From Deltaproteobacteria bacterium (lineage in GTDB: Bacteria > Myxococcota_A > UBA796 > SXON01), in the NCBI GenBank assembly GCA_947484175.1, contig CANKOI010000012.1, positions 1 through 59,729 on the forward strand: 59,729 nt of DNA, written 5' to 3'. The notes beneath the pieces are model-generated. The model did no database searches and was not told where the DNA came from. It saw only the letters and a list, made by a program, of their open reading frames with translations. The stretch's first letter is position 1. Each line of letters begins with the position of its first letter. Shown piece after piece: positions 1 through 8,732 of this stretch. A program made the position numbers and the translations under genes.

Positions 1-1293
1 CGCCTTCACCGGCGCCCTCTGGTGCGGCTCACGCCACTCGCCCACCGTCCACACCAACGCAAGGGCCACGAAAACGGCGGGCTCCACCCTACGCTGCCAC
101 CGCGGCGCGAGCCGCCATGTCGCGAGGGCCGCCACGAGCGCTGCCACCGTCGCCGCGCCGCGTACGATCACGAAGGCGCCCACCGGGAGGAGATTGTCGC
201 TGTACCGTTCGGGCGCCTTGGAAGCCATAAAGGCGAGCAGCGGTGCGGCCGCGGAGGCCACGGCGAGTCCTATCAGCACCGACTTGAACACGACCGCCAC
301 CCGTCCCTTCCACCCGGTAGGCCCCCCATCCGGCAAGCGGCGAACGGCGTCAGGGCCCACCAGCCCCAACCATACGAACGCTACGCTCAGGCTCCAAGGA
401 ACCAGCACGGGACGAAGGTGCTCGGCTAAGAAAACCAACGTGGCGTTGAGGGCCTTGGCCCCGTTCTCCCGAACGACGGTCAGGGCGGCCTCCCGCGAGG
501 CGTCCTGACTGGCCAAGCTCGACCCCCCGGTTGGTGAAATCCCCTCCGCAACGGCGTTCTCGAAGAACACGGTGGGGAGCATGGGGAACACGGAGAACAC
601 CCATTTGAACGTGAGCCACACCGCCCCGGTGTACAGCAGTCCGGCCAGCAAGCGTCGCAGCACTCCGCGCCCGCTCGCAAGGCAAACGAGCAGCCCGCAC
701 AGGGGAAAGGCGATGGCCGTGAGGTGCGAAACCATCGTGAGGCCGGCCACCCCGCCGGCGAGCGGAGCGAACCACCACGCCCGCCCGCCCCAGTGAGCCG
801 TGAGCAGCATCAGGGGCACCAGAAACGTCACCGTGGGGTCGATCCCGAAGCGGCAGGCCGCCGCGAGGAGCGCCGGCTGCATCACCGCGACCGCCGCTGC
901 GGCAAAGGCGAGCGCGCCCATCCCGAGCGAACGGCCGAGCAGGTAGAGAACCGGGCCCAGGAGAACGTGCTCTGCGCGGTTCACGAGGTGGCCGGCGAAG
1001 ACCACATCCCAGCCGGTGAGGTCCATCGTCCAGCTCGTGAACATCGTCCACGTGGGCAGCCGGTGCGGGTCAAGGTCGGCGAGGCGGCCCTGGTTGAGAG
1101 CGAGGGCGTTCTGGGCCCAAGCGCCCGAGTCGGGACCGAACAGGAACGGGTCGGTGTCCAGCTGCCACCACGGCTGATCGGGGCCCCGGCTTACCCCCTC
1201 GCGCGCCCACGCGACCATCGGCAGGACGAGCAGGCCCACCACCGCGAGCACGTCCAGCCACAGCTGTTTGGGGAGCGTTCGGAGCCAGGCCAT
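1..1293 (-). CDS. Multispanning membrane protein, GT39-like (partial)
   Basis: The reading frame opens with ATG at 1293 and stays open to the left edge, giving 431 codons with the C-terminus missing. The translation has about nine hydrophobic segments; the first is near residues 11-31. An acidic extracytoplasmic stretch (LDTDPFLFGPDSGAWAQNAL) follows it. That layout, with acidic residues in the first loop after TM1 and then alternating helices, is typical of GT-C membrane glycosyltransferases of the PMT/ArnT type, which use lipid-linked sugars. The family call is inference; the membrane topology is clear. The start lies 2 bases past the pruA stop, so the two are probably co-transcribed. Confidence 0.65.
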   Translation of the reverse strand, partial: MAWLRTLPKQLWLDVLAVVGLLVLPMVAWAREGVSRGPDQPWWQLDTDPFLFGPDSGAWAQNALALNQGRLADLDPHRLPTWTMFTSWTMDLTGWDVVFAGHLVNRAEHVLLGPVLYLLGRSLGMGALAFAAAAVAVMQPALLAAACRFGIDPTVTFLVPLMLLTAHWGGRAWWFAPLAGGVAGLTMVSHLTAIAFPLCGLLVCLASGRGVLRRLLAGLLYTGAVWLTFKWVFSVFPMLPTVFFENAVAEGISPTGGSSLASQDASREAALTVVRENGAKALNATLVFLAEHLRPVLVPWSLSVAFVWLGLVGPDAVRRLPDGGPTGWKGRVAVVFKSVLIGLAVASAAAPLLAFMASKAPERYSDNLLPVGAFVIVRGAATVAALVAALATWRLAPRWQRRVEPAVFVALALVWTVGEWREPHQRAPVKA

Positions 1294-1295
1294 GG

Positions 1296-2921
1296 TCAGT
1301 CGCCGAGGAAGGCGTACCGCCACGAGGAGGGTGGAACCATGGTCTCTTTGATGGTGCGCGGCGAAATCCACCGCGCGAGGTTTGCGGGCGCGCCCGCCTT
1401 GTCGTTGGTTCCGCTGGCACGGCCTCCGCCGAAGGGTTGCTGCCCCACCACGGCGCCGGTGGGCTTGTCGTTGATGTACACGTTGCCAGCGGCGTGACGC
1501 AGCGCGCCCAAGGCCTCCTCCACCGCATAGCGGTCAGTGGAGAAGATGGAGCCGGTGAGCGCGTACGGCGAGGAACGGTCGATGAGCGCCAGGGTTTTCG
1601 ACCAGTCGGCGTCTTCGTAGACGAACGCACCCACGATGGGTCCGAACAGTTCAGTGGTCATCACGGCATGGTTCGGGTCGTCTACGCGCGCCAACGTGGG
1701 CTCTACGAACCAGCCGGTCCGGTCGGAAGAGCCGCCTCCCACGATCACTTCGCTCTCGGAGCGCAGCCGTTCGAGCCAGCCGCGGTGCCGCTGGAAGGCG
1801 CGCTCGTCGATCACCGCGCCGAGAAAGTTGGAGAAGTCGCGCACGTCCCCCTGCTTCATCTCCCGGGTCATCTCGCGGCAACGACCCGCCACCTTCGGCC
1901 AGAGCGACCGGGGCACGTACACCCGACTGGCCGCCGAGCACTTCTGCCCCTGGTACTCAAAACCGCCGCGCACGATCGCCACCGCCAGCGCATCGACCTC
2001 GGCGCTCGGGTGCGCCACGATGAAGTCTTTGCCTCCCGTTTCGCCGACGATTCGGGGGTAGGCGCGGTACCGCTCGATGTTGCCGCCGATCTCTCTCCAG
2101 ATGGACTGGAACACCCCGGTGCTGCCGGTGAAGTGAACGCCGCCGAGCTCGGGCCGGGCCAGAATCAGGGGGCCGATGTCTGGCCCATCGCCGCCGAGCA
2201 GGTTCACGACACCCGGCGGCAGCCCTGCGGCCTCGAGCATCTCGAACACCACCCAGCACGCCAGCGCCGACGTGATGGAGGGTTTCCAGAGCGTCGTGTT
2301 TCCGACCAGCGCCGGGGCCGTGCAGAGGTTGGCGGCGATCGAGGTGAAGTTGAAGGGGGCGATGGCGAATACAAACCCGTCGAGGGGGCGAAGGTCGGTG
2401 CGGTTCCAGACGCCGGGCGAGTGGGCCGGGGGTTGCTCGGCGAGCATGGAGCGGTAGTACGAAACGTTGAAGCGCCAGAAGTCGATCAGCTCGCAGGCGG
2501 CATCGATGTCGGCCTGATGGGCCGTCTTCCCTTGGCCGAGCATGGTTGCGGCGTTCACCCTTTCGCGCCACGGGCCGGCGAGCAGCTCCGCCGCGCGGAG
2601 CAGCACCGCCGCGCGGGCCTCCCAGGGCAGGCCGGCCCAGTCGGCCCTCGCGCCCTCGGCGGCCTCCACCGCCTGCGCCACCTCTTGCGGTCCGGCGAGG
2701 TGCAGGCGCGCGAGCACGTGCCCGTGGTCGCACGGCATCCGCACCTCACGCACGGTGCCGGTGAACACCCGGCGGCCGCCGATCACGCAGGGGATTTCCA
2801 CAACCGTAGCGGACTGCCTCGTCAGCTCCGCCTCCAGCCGGCCCCGGTCGGCCGTGCTTTGGGCGTAGGTGCGCACAGGTTCGTTCAAAGGGGGCGGGAC
2901 CGAGGCGATGGATGCGGACAT
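1296..2921 (-). CDS. pruA: L-glutamate gamma-semialdehyde (P5C) dehydrogenase
   Basis: NAD-dependent aldehyde dehydrogenase that oxidises glutamate semialdehyde/1-pyrroline-5-carboxylate to glutamate, the second step of proline breakdown, in the cytosol. The protein has 541 residues, matching the stand-alone group-1 (ALDH4-like) enzymes rather than the PutA fusion. Visible signatures are IAPFNFTSI near 187, FTGSTGVF near 264, the general base in ETGGKDF (Glu294) and the catalytic cysteine in GQKCSAA (Cys328). The ATG start leaves a normal N-terminus (MSASIASVPP). It begins 24 bases after the stop of the response-regulator gene, in the same direction. No proline dehydrogenase gene is visible here. 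Confidence 0.95.
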   Translation of the reverse strand: MSASIASVPPPLNEPVRTYAQSTADRGRLEAELTRQSATVVEIPCVIGGRRVFTGTVREVRMPCDHGHVLARLHLAGPQEVAQAVEAAEGARADWAGLPWEARAAVLLRAAELLAGPWRERVNAATMLGQGKTAHQADIDAACELIDFWRFNVSYYRSMLAEQPPAHSPGVWNRTDLRPLDGFVFAIAPFNFTSIAANLCTAPALVGNTTLWKPSITSALACWVVFEMLEAAGLPPGVVNLLGGDGPDIGPLILARPELGGVHFTGSTGVFQSIWREIGGNIERYRAYPRIVGETGGKDFIVAHPSAEVDALAVAIVRGGFEYQGQKCSAASRVYVPRSLWPKVAGRCREMTREMKQGDVRDFSNFLGAVIDERAFQRHRGWLERLRSESEVIVGGGSSDRTGWFVEPTLARVDDPNHAVMTTELFGPIVGAFVYEDADWSKTLALIDRSSPYALTGSIFSTDRYAVEEALGALRHAAGNVYINDKPTGAVVGQQPFGGGRASGTNDKAGAPANLARWISPRTIKETMVPPSSWRYAFLGD

Positions 2922-2945
2922 GCGCGCGTTTATCCGGGAACGGGC

Positions 2946-4331
2946 CTACTCGTCGTCCTCCCCTCGGGCCAGGAAACGCTGGATCGTCTTCCGGTCGATG
3001 TCGGCCGCCCGCGCCGCGGCAGAAACGTTGCCGGCGTGGGTCTCGAGCAGCGCGCTGAAGTAGCTCTGGTCGAATGGCTCCAGCCAGCGGCGCTTGGCCT
3101 CCGCGTACGGAACATCCGCGCGGACGGCCGCCGTGGCGCTCACACCGGCTGGCGCAAGGGGCGCCCCCCCCGCCCCCTTGCCGAATCCGGGCGGCAGGTC
3201 GGCATCTTGGGCTACCGGCCCCACCGTCAACCCGGCGATGTATCGTGATACATTTGCCAGTTCGCGCACGTTGCCCGGCCAGAAGTGCCCAGCCAGCGCG
3301 GCCAGTAGCCCCGGCCCCAACTCCAACGGTGCGCGGCCCGCCTCCGCACGGAACCGGCTCACCAGATGTACGGCGAGCGGAGTCACGTCGCTGAGGCGCT
3401 CGCGGAGGGGCGGCAGGTGAATGCGCACGACGTTGAGCCGGTGAAACAGGTCCTGTCGAAACTGCCCGGACGCCGCCAGAGCGTCGAGGTCACGGTGGGT
3501 GGCGGCTACGATCCGGAGGTTCGCCTTCCGCAGCCGGGTGCTTCCCACCCGCCGAAACTCGCCTTCCTGAAGCAGGCGCAGCAGCCTTGTTTGTGCCGTG
3601 GCGTGGAGGTCGCCGATCTCGTCGAGGAAGAAGGTGCCCCCCTCGGCCTCTTCCACCAGTCCCTTCCGCTCGGCGTCCGCCCCTGTGAACGCTCCACGCT
3701 CGTGGCCGAACAGCTCACTCTCCACGAGGCTGGCCGGAATGGCTCCGCAGTCCACGGGCACGAACGGCCGCATGGAGCGGAGGCTCATGGCGTGCAGGCT
3801 CCGCGCAACGATCTCCTTCCCCGTGCCGGACTCTCCGGTGATGAGCACCCCGAGGTCGGTGGGTGCGATACGGGCCAATGTATCAGCGACGGCTCGAATG
3901 GCCGGGCTCTCCCCGATCAGTGGGGGCCCTGCCAATGCAGCACGGAGCCGCCGATTTTCTGTGCCCAGCTCGCGATGGCCCAAGGCGCGGTCTACGACGA
4001 GGCGGAGCGCTTCGGGCGCGAACGGTTTGGCGAGGTAGTCCCAAGCGCCGCTGCGAAGGGCGGCCACGGCGCTGTCGAGGGTGGCGAACGCCGTGATCAG
4101 GATCACTGGCGTAAGGGGGTCGAGCTCCTTCACTCGAGCGGTCACGGCGAGGCCATCGAGACCGGGCATCATCAGGTCGGTGATCACCAGATCGGCCGGC
4201 TGCGCCTCGAAGGCCTGGAGCGCTTCCGCGCCGCTGCCGAACGTCTGCACGGTGTGCCCCGAGCGCGTGAGCATGCGGCGGAGGGTCTCGCGCAGGTCGG
4301 GTTCGTCGTCCACGACGAGGATGCGGGCCAT
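2946..4331 (-). CDS. NtrC-family sigma-54-dependent response regulator
   Basis: Three-domain regulator of 461 residues. The receiver domain (1-115) has the acidic pocket VVDDEP, phosphoacceptor Asp52 in ITDLMMPG and Lys102 in AKPF. The AAA+ domain has Walker A GESGTGKE (166-173), the sigma-54 contact loop GAFTGA (213-218) and FFLDEIGDL. A C-terminal Fis-type helix-turn-helix ends in AARAADIDRKTIQRFLARG. The start at MARILVVDDE (ATG 4331) replaces a longer open frame because it places the receiver domain at the N-terminus. No histidine kinase is adjacent. Divergence from a GspE/PilB ATPase gene suggests, by inference, control of secretion or pili. Confidence 0.93.
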   Translation of the reverse strand: MARILVVDDEPDLRETLRRMLTRSGHTVQTFGSGAEALQAFEAQPADLVITDLMMPGLDGLAVTARVKELDPLTPVILITAFATLDSAVAALRSGAWDYLAKPFAPEALRLVVDRALGHRELGTENRRLRAALAGPPLIGESPAIRAVADTLARIAPTDLGVLITGESGTGKEIVARSLHAMSLRSMRPFVPVDCGAIPASLVESELFGHERGAFTGADAERKGLVEEAEGGTFFLDEIGDLHATAQTRLLRLLQEGEFRRVGSTRLRKANLRIVAATHRDLDALAASGQFRQDLFHRLNVVRIHLPPLRERLSDVTPLAVHLVSRFRAEAGRAPLELGPGLLAALAGHFWPGNVRELANVSRYIAGLTVGPVAQDADLPPGFGKGAGGAPLAPAGVSATAAVRADVPYAEAKRRWLEPFDQSYFSALLETHAGNVSAAARAADIDRKTIQRFLARGEDDE

Positions 4332-4363
4332 GTTCGGGTGTATGCCGCTCGCCGCCGGTGCGA

Positions 4364-4369
4364 TAGCCT
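4364..4369 (+). promoter_or_regulatory. Possible -10 box TAGCCT before the GspE/PilB gene
   Basis: TAGCCT ends seven bases before the ATG at 4377, matching the TAnnnT-like boxes seen before other genes here. No good -35 is visible. If used, the transcript would have almost no leader. Weak evidence alone; it gains weight only as part of the repeated pattern. Confidence 0.3.
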
Positions 4370-4376
4370 CTGGATC

Positions 4377-6191
4377 ATGCCCGCGCCCACCCTCGCGCAA
4401 ATCCTCGACATGTTGGTGTCCGACCGCCTGATCCACGCGGGCCAACGGCAGGATGTACTCAACCGGGGGCGCGAGCAGGGGCGCCACCTGCTGCTCGATC
4501 GCCGCGCTGAGCTTCGGCGGGTGCTCGGTCGGCAGCGCGTGAGCTACGCGGTGAACGACCCGGAGCTGATCGCCTCGTTCCGATTCCGGCGAGCAGACTC
4601 ACCCGAACTGGTGCTCGACGAGGAGGCTGTGACGGAGAGCATGGCCCGGCACCTCGGGTTCACTTTTGTGCGACTCGACCCGTTGAGCCTCGACTTCAAG
4701 CTGGTGGTCGATACCTTTGGCGGCCCGTTCGCCGAGAAGAATTTGGTGGTCGCCACGGCCGATCAGCCCCAGTTGCTCACCGTGGCCACCGCGGAGCCGT
4801 GGAACACCACGCTCCTCCAGCAGATCGCCGAGTTCAAGAAAAAGCCGGTGCGCCCCGTGATGGCCTCGAAGTCGGAGGTGTTGCGGGTCATCACGGAGTT
4901 CCACGGGTTCCGCCGATCGATGCGTGCCGCCGAGGCCGAGGTGTCGAGCACGCTGCCCGACATCGCGAACCTCGAGGCGCTCTACCGGGTGGCGGGCACC
5001 AATGAGCTGGAGGCCAACGACCAGCCCGTGGTCCAAGCCGTCTGGTACCTGCTCAACTACGCCTCCGATCAGCGCGCGAGTGACATCCACTTGGAGCCGA
5101 AGCGTGAAGACGCGCTGGTGCGCATGCGGATCGACGGCGTCCTGCACACGGTGCATCGCATGCCGCGCACCGTTCACCCGGCGGTGGTGTCGCGCATCAA
5201 GCTTCTGGCCCGGCTGGACATCGCGGAGAAGCGCCGCCCTCAGGATGGCCGGTTCAAGACGGAGATCGGGAAGGACGAGGTGGAGCTTCGGGTGAGCACG
5301 GTGCCGACTGCCTTCGGTGAGAAGGTGGTGATCCGGGTATTCGACCCTTCCGTCCTCAAACAGCCGCTCGCCGACTTGGGGTTCTTTCCGCGGGAACTCA
5401 GCATCTACGAGAGCATGATCCGCCAGCCCAACGGCATGGTGCTCATCTCCGGCCCCACCGGCAGCGGCAAGACCACCACGTTGTACTCCTCGCTGCACCA
5501 CATCGCTTCGCCGCGGGTGAACATCTGCACGCTGGAAGACCCGATCGAGATGGTGCAGGAGCAGTTCAACCAGATGGCGATGCAGCCGAAGATCGGCTTC
5601 ACCTTTGGGAACGCTCTGCGAAACGTGCTTCGGCAAGACCCCGACGTGGTCATGGTCGGGGAGATTCGTGACCCCGACACGGCCGAGCATGCGGTCCAAG
5701 CCGCGCTCACGGGCCACCTCGTTCTCAGCACCGTTCACACCAACGACGCCGCCTCGGCCGTGAGCCGGCTGCTCGACCTCGACGTCTTCCCCTTCCTCGT
5801 GTCCGGGGTACTCACGGGCGTACTCGCCCAGCGGCTGGTGCGCCGGGTTTGTACTTCGTGTGCTGCGGATGAGGCGCTCACCAACGAGCAGATCGAGGCG
5901 CTGCGGATTCGAGGAGCGTCGGGCCGCCAGCTCAAAGTGAAGCGGGGTCGTGGTTGTGTCCGGTGTCGGGGAACCGGCTACCGGGGGCGAACAGGAGTCT
6001 TCGAGCTGCTCAAGGTCTCCACCCGTATACGCGCGCTCATTCAGCAGAAGGCCTCCGCGCAGGAGATCAAGCGAGAGGCCCTCAACGACGGGATGCTCAC
6101 CCTCCGCGAGTGCGCGATCAAGAAGATGGCGCGCGGCGAGACGACCTTCGAAGAGGTGCTCATGGTCACGGAAGAACACGCTCTGTACTGA
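4377..6191 (+). CDS. GspE/PilB-family secretion ATPase
   Basis: Hexameric motor ATPase of type II secretion or type IV pilus assembly, acting at the cytoplasmic face of the inner membrane. Length is 604 residues. It has an N-terminal GspE-N-like region, then the catalytic core: Walker A GPTGSGKTTT at 359, Asp-box ICTLEDPIE, Walker B VVMVGEIRD and the His-box LSTVHTND. A tetracysteine zinc module (Cys492, Cys495, Cys527, Cys530) is typical of GspE/PilB and absent from retraction ATPases of the PilT type. The ATG at 4377 starts MPAPTLAQIL; the longer open frame upstream runs antisense to the regulator. No other pilus or secretion genes lie nearby except a possible PilP/GspC-like lipoprotein at 20807-21295. 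Confidence 0.92.
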   Translation: MPAPTLAQILDMLVSDRLIHAGQRQDVLNRGREQGRHLLLDRRAELRRVLGRQRVSYAVNDPELIASFRFRRADSPELVLDEEAVTESMARHLGFTFVRLDPLSLDFKLVVDTFGGPFAEKNLVVATADQPQLLTVATAEPWNTTLLQQIAEFKKKPVRPVMASKSEVLRVITEFHGFRRSMRAAEAEVSSTLPDIANLEALYRVAGTNELEANDQPVVQAVWYLLNYASDQRASDIHLEPKREDALVRMRIDGVLHTVHRMPRTVHPAVVSRIKLLARLDIAEKRRPQDGRFKTEIGKDEVELRVSTVPTAFGEKVVIRVFDPSVLKQPLADLGFFPRELSIYESMIRQPNGMVLISGPTGSGKTTTLYSSLHHIASPRVNICTLEDPIEMVQEQFNQMAMQPKIGFTFGNALRNVLRQDPDVVMVGEIRDPDTAEHAVQAALTGHLVLSTVHTNDAASAVSRLLDLDVFPFLVSGVLTGVLAQRLVRRVCTSCAADEALTNEQIEALRIRGASGRQLKVKRGRGCVRCRGTGYRGRTGVFELLKVSTRIRALIQQKASAQEIKREALNDGMLTLRECAIKKMARGETTFEEVLMVTEEHALY

Positions 6192-6216
6192 CCCTTCCGA
6201 CCTGCGGGGACCGCGC

Positions 6217-6222
6217 TATACT
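6217..6222 (+). promoter_or_regulatory. -10 box TATACT, six bases before a start codon
   Basis: TATACT is close to the bacterial -10 consensus and lies exactly six bases before the ATG at 6229, so transcription should begin at or next to the start codon. There is no convincing -35 at 16-18 bases and no Shine-Dalgarno sequence. It probably drives the four-gene DUF1501 module. Confidence 0.4.
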
Positions 6223-6228
6223 TCCGCT

Positions 6229-7107
6229 ATGGTGCTGTTGGCAGCCATCGTCGGCTGTTCCGACCTCGACGACGACGGCTTCGTAGCGGCAGTAGATGGT
6301 GCGTCCTCTGCGCCGCGCCACCCCGATGCGGTCTACTCGGCGGAGGAGGCCGCCTACCAGATGAAGGAGGCCGTACGGTTCGGCCTCCCTTCGGTGGTCG
6401 ACCTCTGGGGCGTGTGGAGCGAGTTTCTGTCGCATGGCGACAGCGAGTGCCCTGGCGGGGGCTCCGAGCAAACGGCATTGGAAGTGTTCGACCCGATGGG
6501 GTGTACGGCGGCGTCGGGCTACTGGTATCAGGGGGTCGGTGGCGGCGGCATTGGGTGGACCGACAGCGATGGCGACTCACGCCCCGACATGTACTTGGAA
6601 ATGCTGAAGGCCGACGGGACCATGCGCTCGGACGACGGGGCCACGTTTCGGTTTGGCGGTGACATGTCGCTCTTTGCCACCGGTGACATGGACTACGCGG
6701 TCGTCTCCGCTGCCCTTCTCGGCTCCTATGAGTATCTGGAGGCGTCTGCGGGTTGGTTGACTCAGGGTTCCAGCTCCGCGCTCTACATGGAGGGAACCCG
6801 CGAAGCGGGCGTGTGGAAGCTCACTCTCAACGGGGGCATCACCGTCACCGATCAGGCCGTGGGCTTCCGAGACTACGGGTTCAACGGGGTGTGTGGCGCG
6901 TTTCCCAGCGGGTCGGCCGCGGTGCGGGACGACGTAGGGTACTGGTACGAGTTGGAATACGACGAAACAACCTGCGACGGATGCGGGGAGGTCGTCTTCG
7001 ACCACAACCAGTCCCTCGGGCGTGCCTGCGCCGACTTGTCCAGCGCAGTGCAGTTCTCCCTCATCCCGACCGACATGGCGATGAGCGAGGGGGGACAGTG
7101 GCAGTAG
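6229..7107 (+). CDS. Putative lipoprotein, first gene of the DUF1501 module
   Basis: Secreted protein of 292 residues and unknown function. The N-terminus MVLLAAIVGCSDLDDDG is a minimal lipoprotein signal: only nine residues precede the cysteine and none is basic. The mature part is acidic and rich in glycine and aromatic residues, with a calcium-loop-like stretch (DSDGDSRPD) near 110 and a cysteine pair TTCDGCGEVVFD near the C-terminus. The next gene overlaps its end by 10 bases and two more follow without gaps, so it belongs to that operon. I recognise no domain; a surface or outer-membrane partner of the module is inference. Confidence 0.7.
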   Translation: MVLLAAIVGCSDLDDDGFVAAVDGASSAPRHPDAVYSAEEAAYQMKEAVRFGLPSVVDLWGVWSEFLSHGDSECPGGGSEQTALEVFDPMGCTAASGYWYQGVGGGGIGWTDSDGDSRPDMYLEMLKADGTMRSDDGATFRFGGDMSLFATGDMDYAVVSAALLGSYEYLEASAGWLTQGSSSALYMEGTREAGVWKLTLNGGITVTDQAVGFRDYGFNGVCGAFPSGSAAVRDDVGYWYELEYDETTCDGCGEVVFDHNQSLGRACADLSSAVQFSLIPTDMAMSEGGQWQ

Positions 7108-8732
7108 GCCGCGCGGCGCTGCTCTTGGCCATCGGCGCTTTCGGCTGTAGCGGCGAAGCGGCGGAGGATTCCGCCGCGGCCGGCCCTTCGGGGCGGGTGC
7201 CGCTTGAAGCGCCGCGGCTGCTTCGCCGAGTGTCGCTCGACCTGCGCGGAACCCTTCCGTCGGCCGCCGATCTCGACGCCGTGGAGGCCAACCCCGCGCT
7301 CCTGCGGGAGTTCGCGGCGGGGTACATCAACAGCGATGCGTTCGAGGAGCGTTTCACCTCGCTGCTCGCGGAGCGCTGGCACACGGTGATGGATGTGTAC
7401 GAGGTGGGCGCGCTCGACTACGGCCTCCCGCCCGAACAGCTTGGTGAGTTCGCCCATGCGGTGGGGGAGGAGCCGCTGCGGCTCATCGCCCATGTCGTTC
7501 ACGAGAACCTTCCGTGGAGCCAGGTCGTCATGGCCGACTACACGATGGCCCCGCCGCTGTTGGTCAATCTCTGGCCGCTCGACTTTGTAGAGGACGGTGG
7601 CACGGGCAACGGCTGGGCGAAGGCTCGATACACGGATGGGCGGCCTGCAGCCGGAGTTCTCTCATCAAACGGCTTCTATTGGCGATACGTAACGAATGTA
7701 TCAAACAAGAGTCGGGGTCGGGTGGCCGCGATCTCCCGGCTGCTTCTGTGTACCGACATTCTGGCGAGGCCGGTCGTATTCGCCCGCTCCCAGGTGCTCG
7801 ACCCCGAAGAGGCCATCCGGACCGAGCCGGCTTGTGTCACGTGTCATGTCACCGTAGACCCGCTTGCAGCCAGTATGTTCGGGTTCTGGTGGACGATACA
7901 ATACAACCCCTACGAGATGCAGACGTATCATCCCGAGCGGGAGCGCTTAGGGCCCGACCTGCTTGACACCGAGCCGGGCTACTACGGCACTACGATGGGC
8001 GGGCTGGTTGACCTCGGATTTTATCTCAGCCAAGACCCGCGGTATTCCAAGTGCGCCGTGGAGAGCATGGCGGAGCAGCTTTGGCATCGCCCCGTCGGCT
8101 TTGACGACTACGAAGCTGTCGATCGGATGTGGACCGATTTTGAGGCCGATGGGCAACTCCCCCAAGGCCTGTTGCTCGATGTTCTGGACTCGGAGTCCTA
8201 CCGAGTCGGCAGCCTGGACGACAACGCCAGCGCGGCCACACGTGAGCGCGAGGTCGTGGAGCGGCTGCTCTCGCCGAACCAGCAGCGGCTCTTGCTTAGC
8301 GACCTCACGGGGCTCGTGTGGACCCAAAATGGGTACGTGCAGCTCGAGAACGACAAGGTGGGCTTCCGAGACCTTGCGGGCGGCGTGGACGGCTACACGG
8401 TCACCAGCCCGCAGAGCTCGCCGGGTCTCACGTGGGTGCTGTCGAACAAACGTGCAGCGCAGGCCGCTGCCTTTACCCTGGTGGCGCGGGATTTCGGGCA
8501 GGTAGCGGCTACGGTGCTCACGGTGCCTGAGTCTGCCCGGCCCGGGGACCCTGAGTTTACCTCCCAGTTGGAGGCCCTTCATTGGCGGCTGTTCGCAACT
8601 CGGGCCGACTCAGCGTGGGTTGCCGAGATGGGAGAGCTGTGGAGCGCGGTCGATCTGGTGGTTGGGCCCGAAGAGGCCTGGGAAGCCGTGGTGGAGGCCC
8701 TGTTGCGCGACCCGTTGATGGTGACCTACTGA
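7098..8732 (+). CDS. DUF1549/DUF1588-like haem-motif lipoprotein
   Basis: Protein of 544 residues starting at GTG 7098, inside the end of the previous gene. The signal VAVGRAALLLAIGAFGC is a lipobox with one basic residue. Early sequence (RRVSLDLRGTLPSAADLDA) resembles the start of DUF1549 domains, and EPACVTCHVTVDPLAASMFG resembles the CxxCH-Asp-Pro-Leu signature of DUF1588. In planctomycetes and myxobacteria such proteins sit beside DUF1501 or DUF1552 partners, exactly as here. The CxxCH could bind covalent haem; the biochemical role of the family is not established. Locally less GC-rich around 7680-7900 than its surroundings. Confidence 0.75.
   Translation: MAVGRAALLLAIGAFGCSGEAAEDSAAAGPSGRVPLEAPRLLRRVSLDLRGTLPSAADLDAVEANPALLREFAAGYINSDAFEERFTSLLAERWHTVMDVYEVGALDYGLPPEQLGEFAHAVGEEPLRLIAHVVHENLPWSQVVMADYTMAPPLLVNLWPLDFVEDGGTGNGWAKARYTDGRPAAGVLSSNGFYWRYVTNVSNKSRGRVAAISRLLLCTDILARPVVFARSQVLDPEEAIRTEPACVTCHVTVDPLAASMFGFWWTIQYNPYEMQTYHPERERLGPDLLDTEPGYYGTTMGGLVDLGFYLSQDPRYSKCAVESMAEQLWHRPVGFDDYEAVDRMWTDFEADGQLPQGLLLDVLDSESYRVGSLDDNASAATREREVVERLLSPNQQRLLLSDLTGLVWTQNGYVQLENDKVGFRDLAGGVDGYTVTSPQSSPGLTWVLSNKRAAQAAAFTLVARDFGQVAATVLTVPESARPGDPEFTSQLEALHWRLFATRADSAWVAEMGELWSAVDLVVGPEEAWEAVVEALLRDPLMVTY

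Noticed and set aside
350..1051. A 233-codon minus-strand frame in the left-end region
   Set aside because: Arg-rich and featureless; another minus-strand frame over the same bases encodes a clear multispanning membrane protein.
1437..3248. A 603-codon plus-strand frame opposite pruA
   Set aside because: No motifs; pruA on the other strand has its catalytic Glu and Cys.
2946..6191. A sigma-54 promoter for the GspE/PilB gene under the adjacent NtrC regulator
   Set aside because: No TGGCAC-N5-TTGC-like -24/-12 element exists in the 45-base divergent gap.
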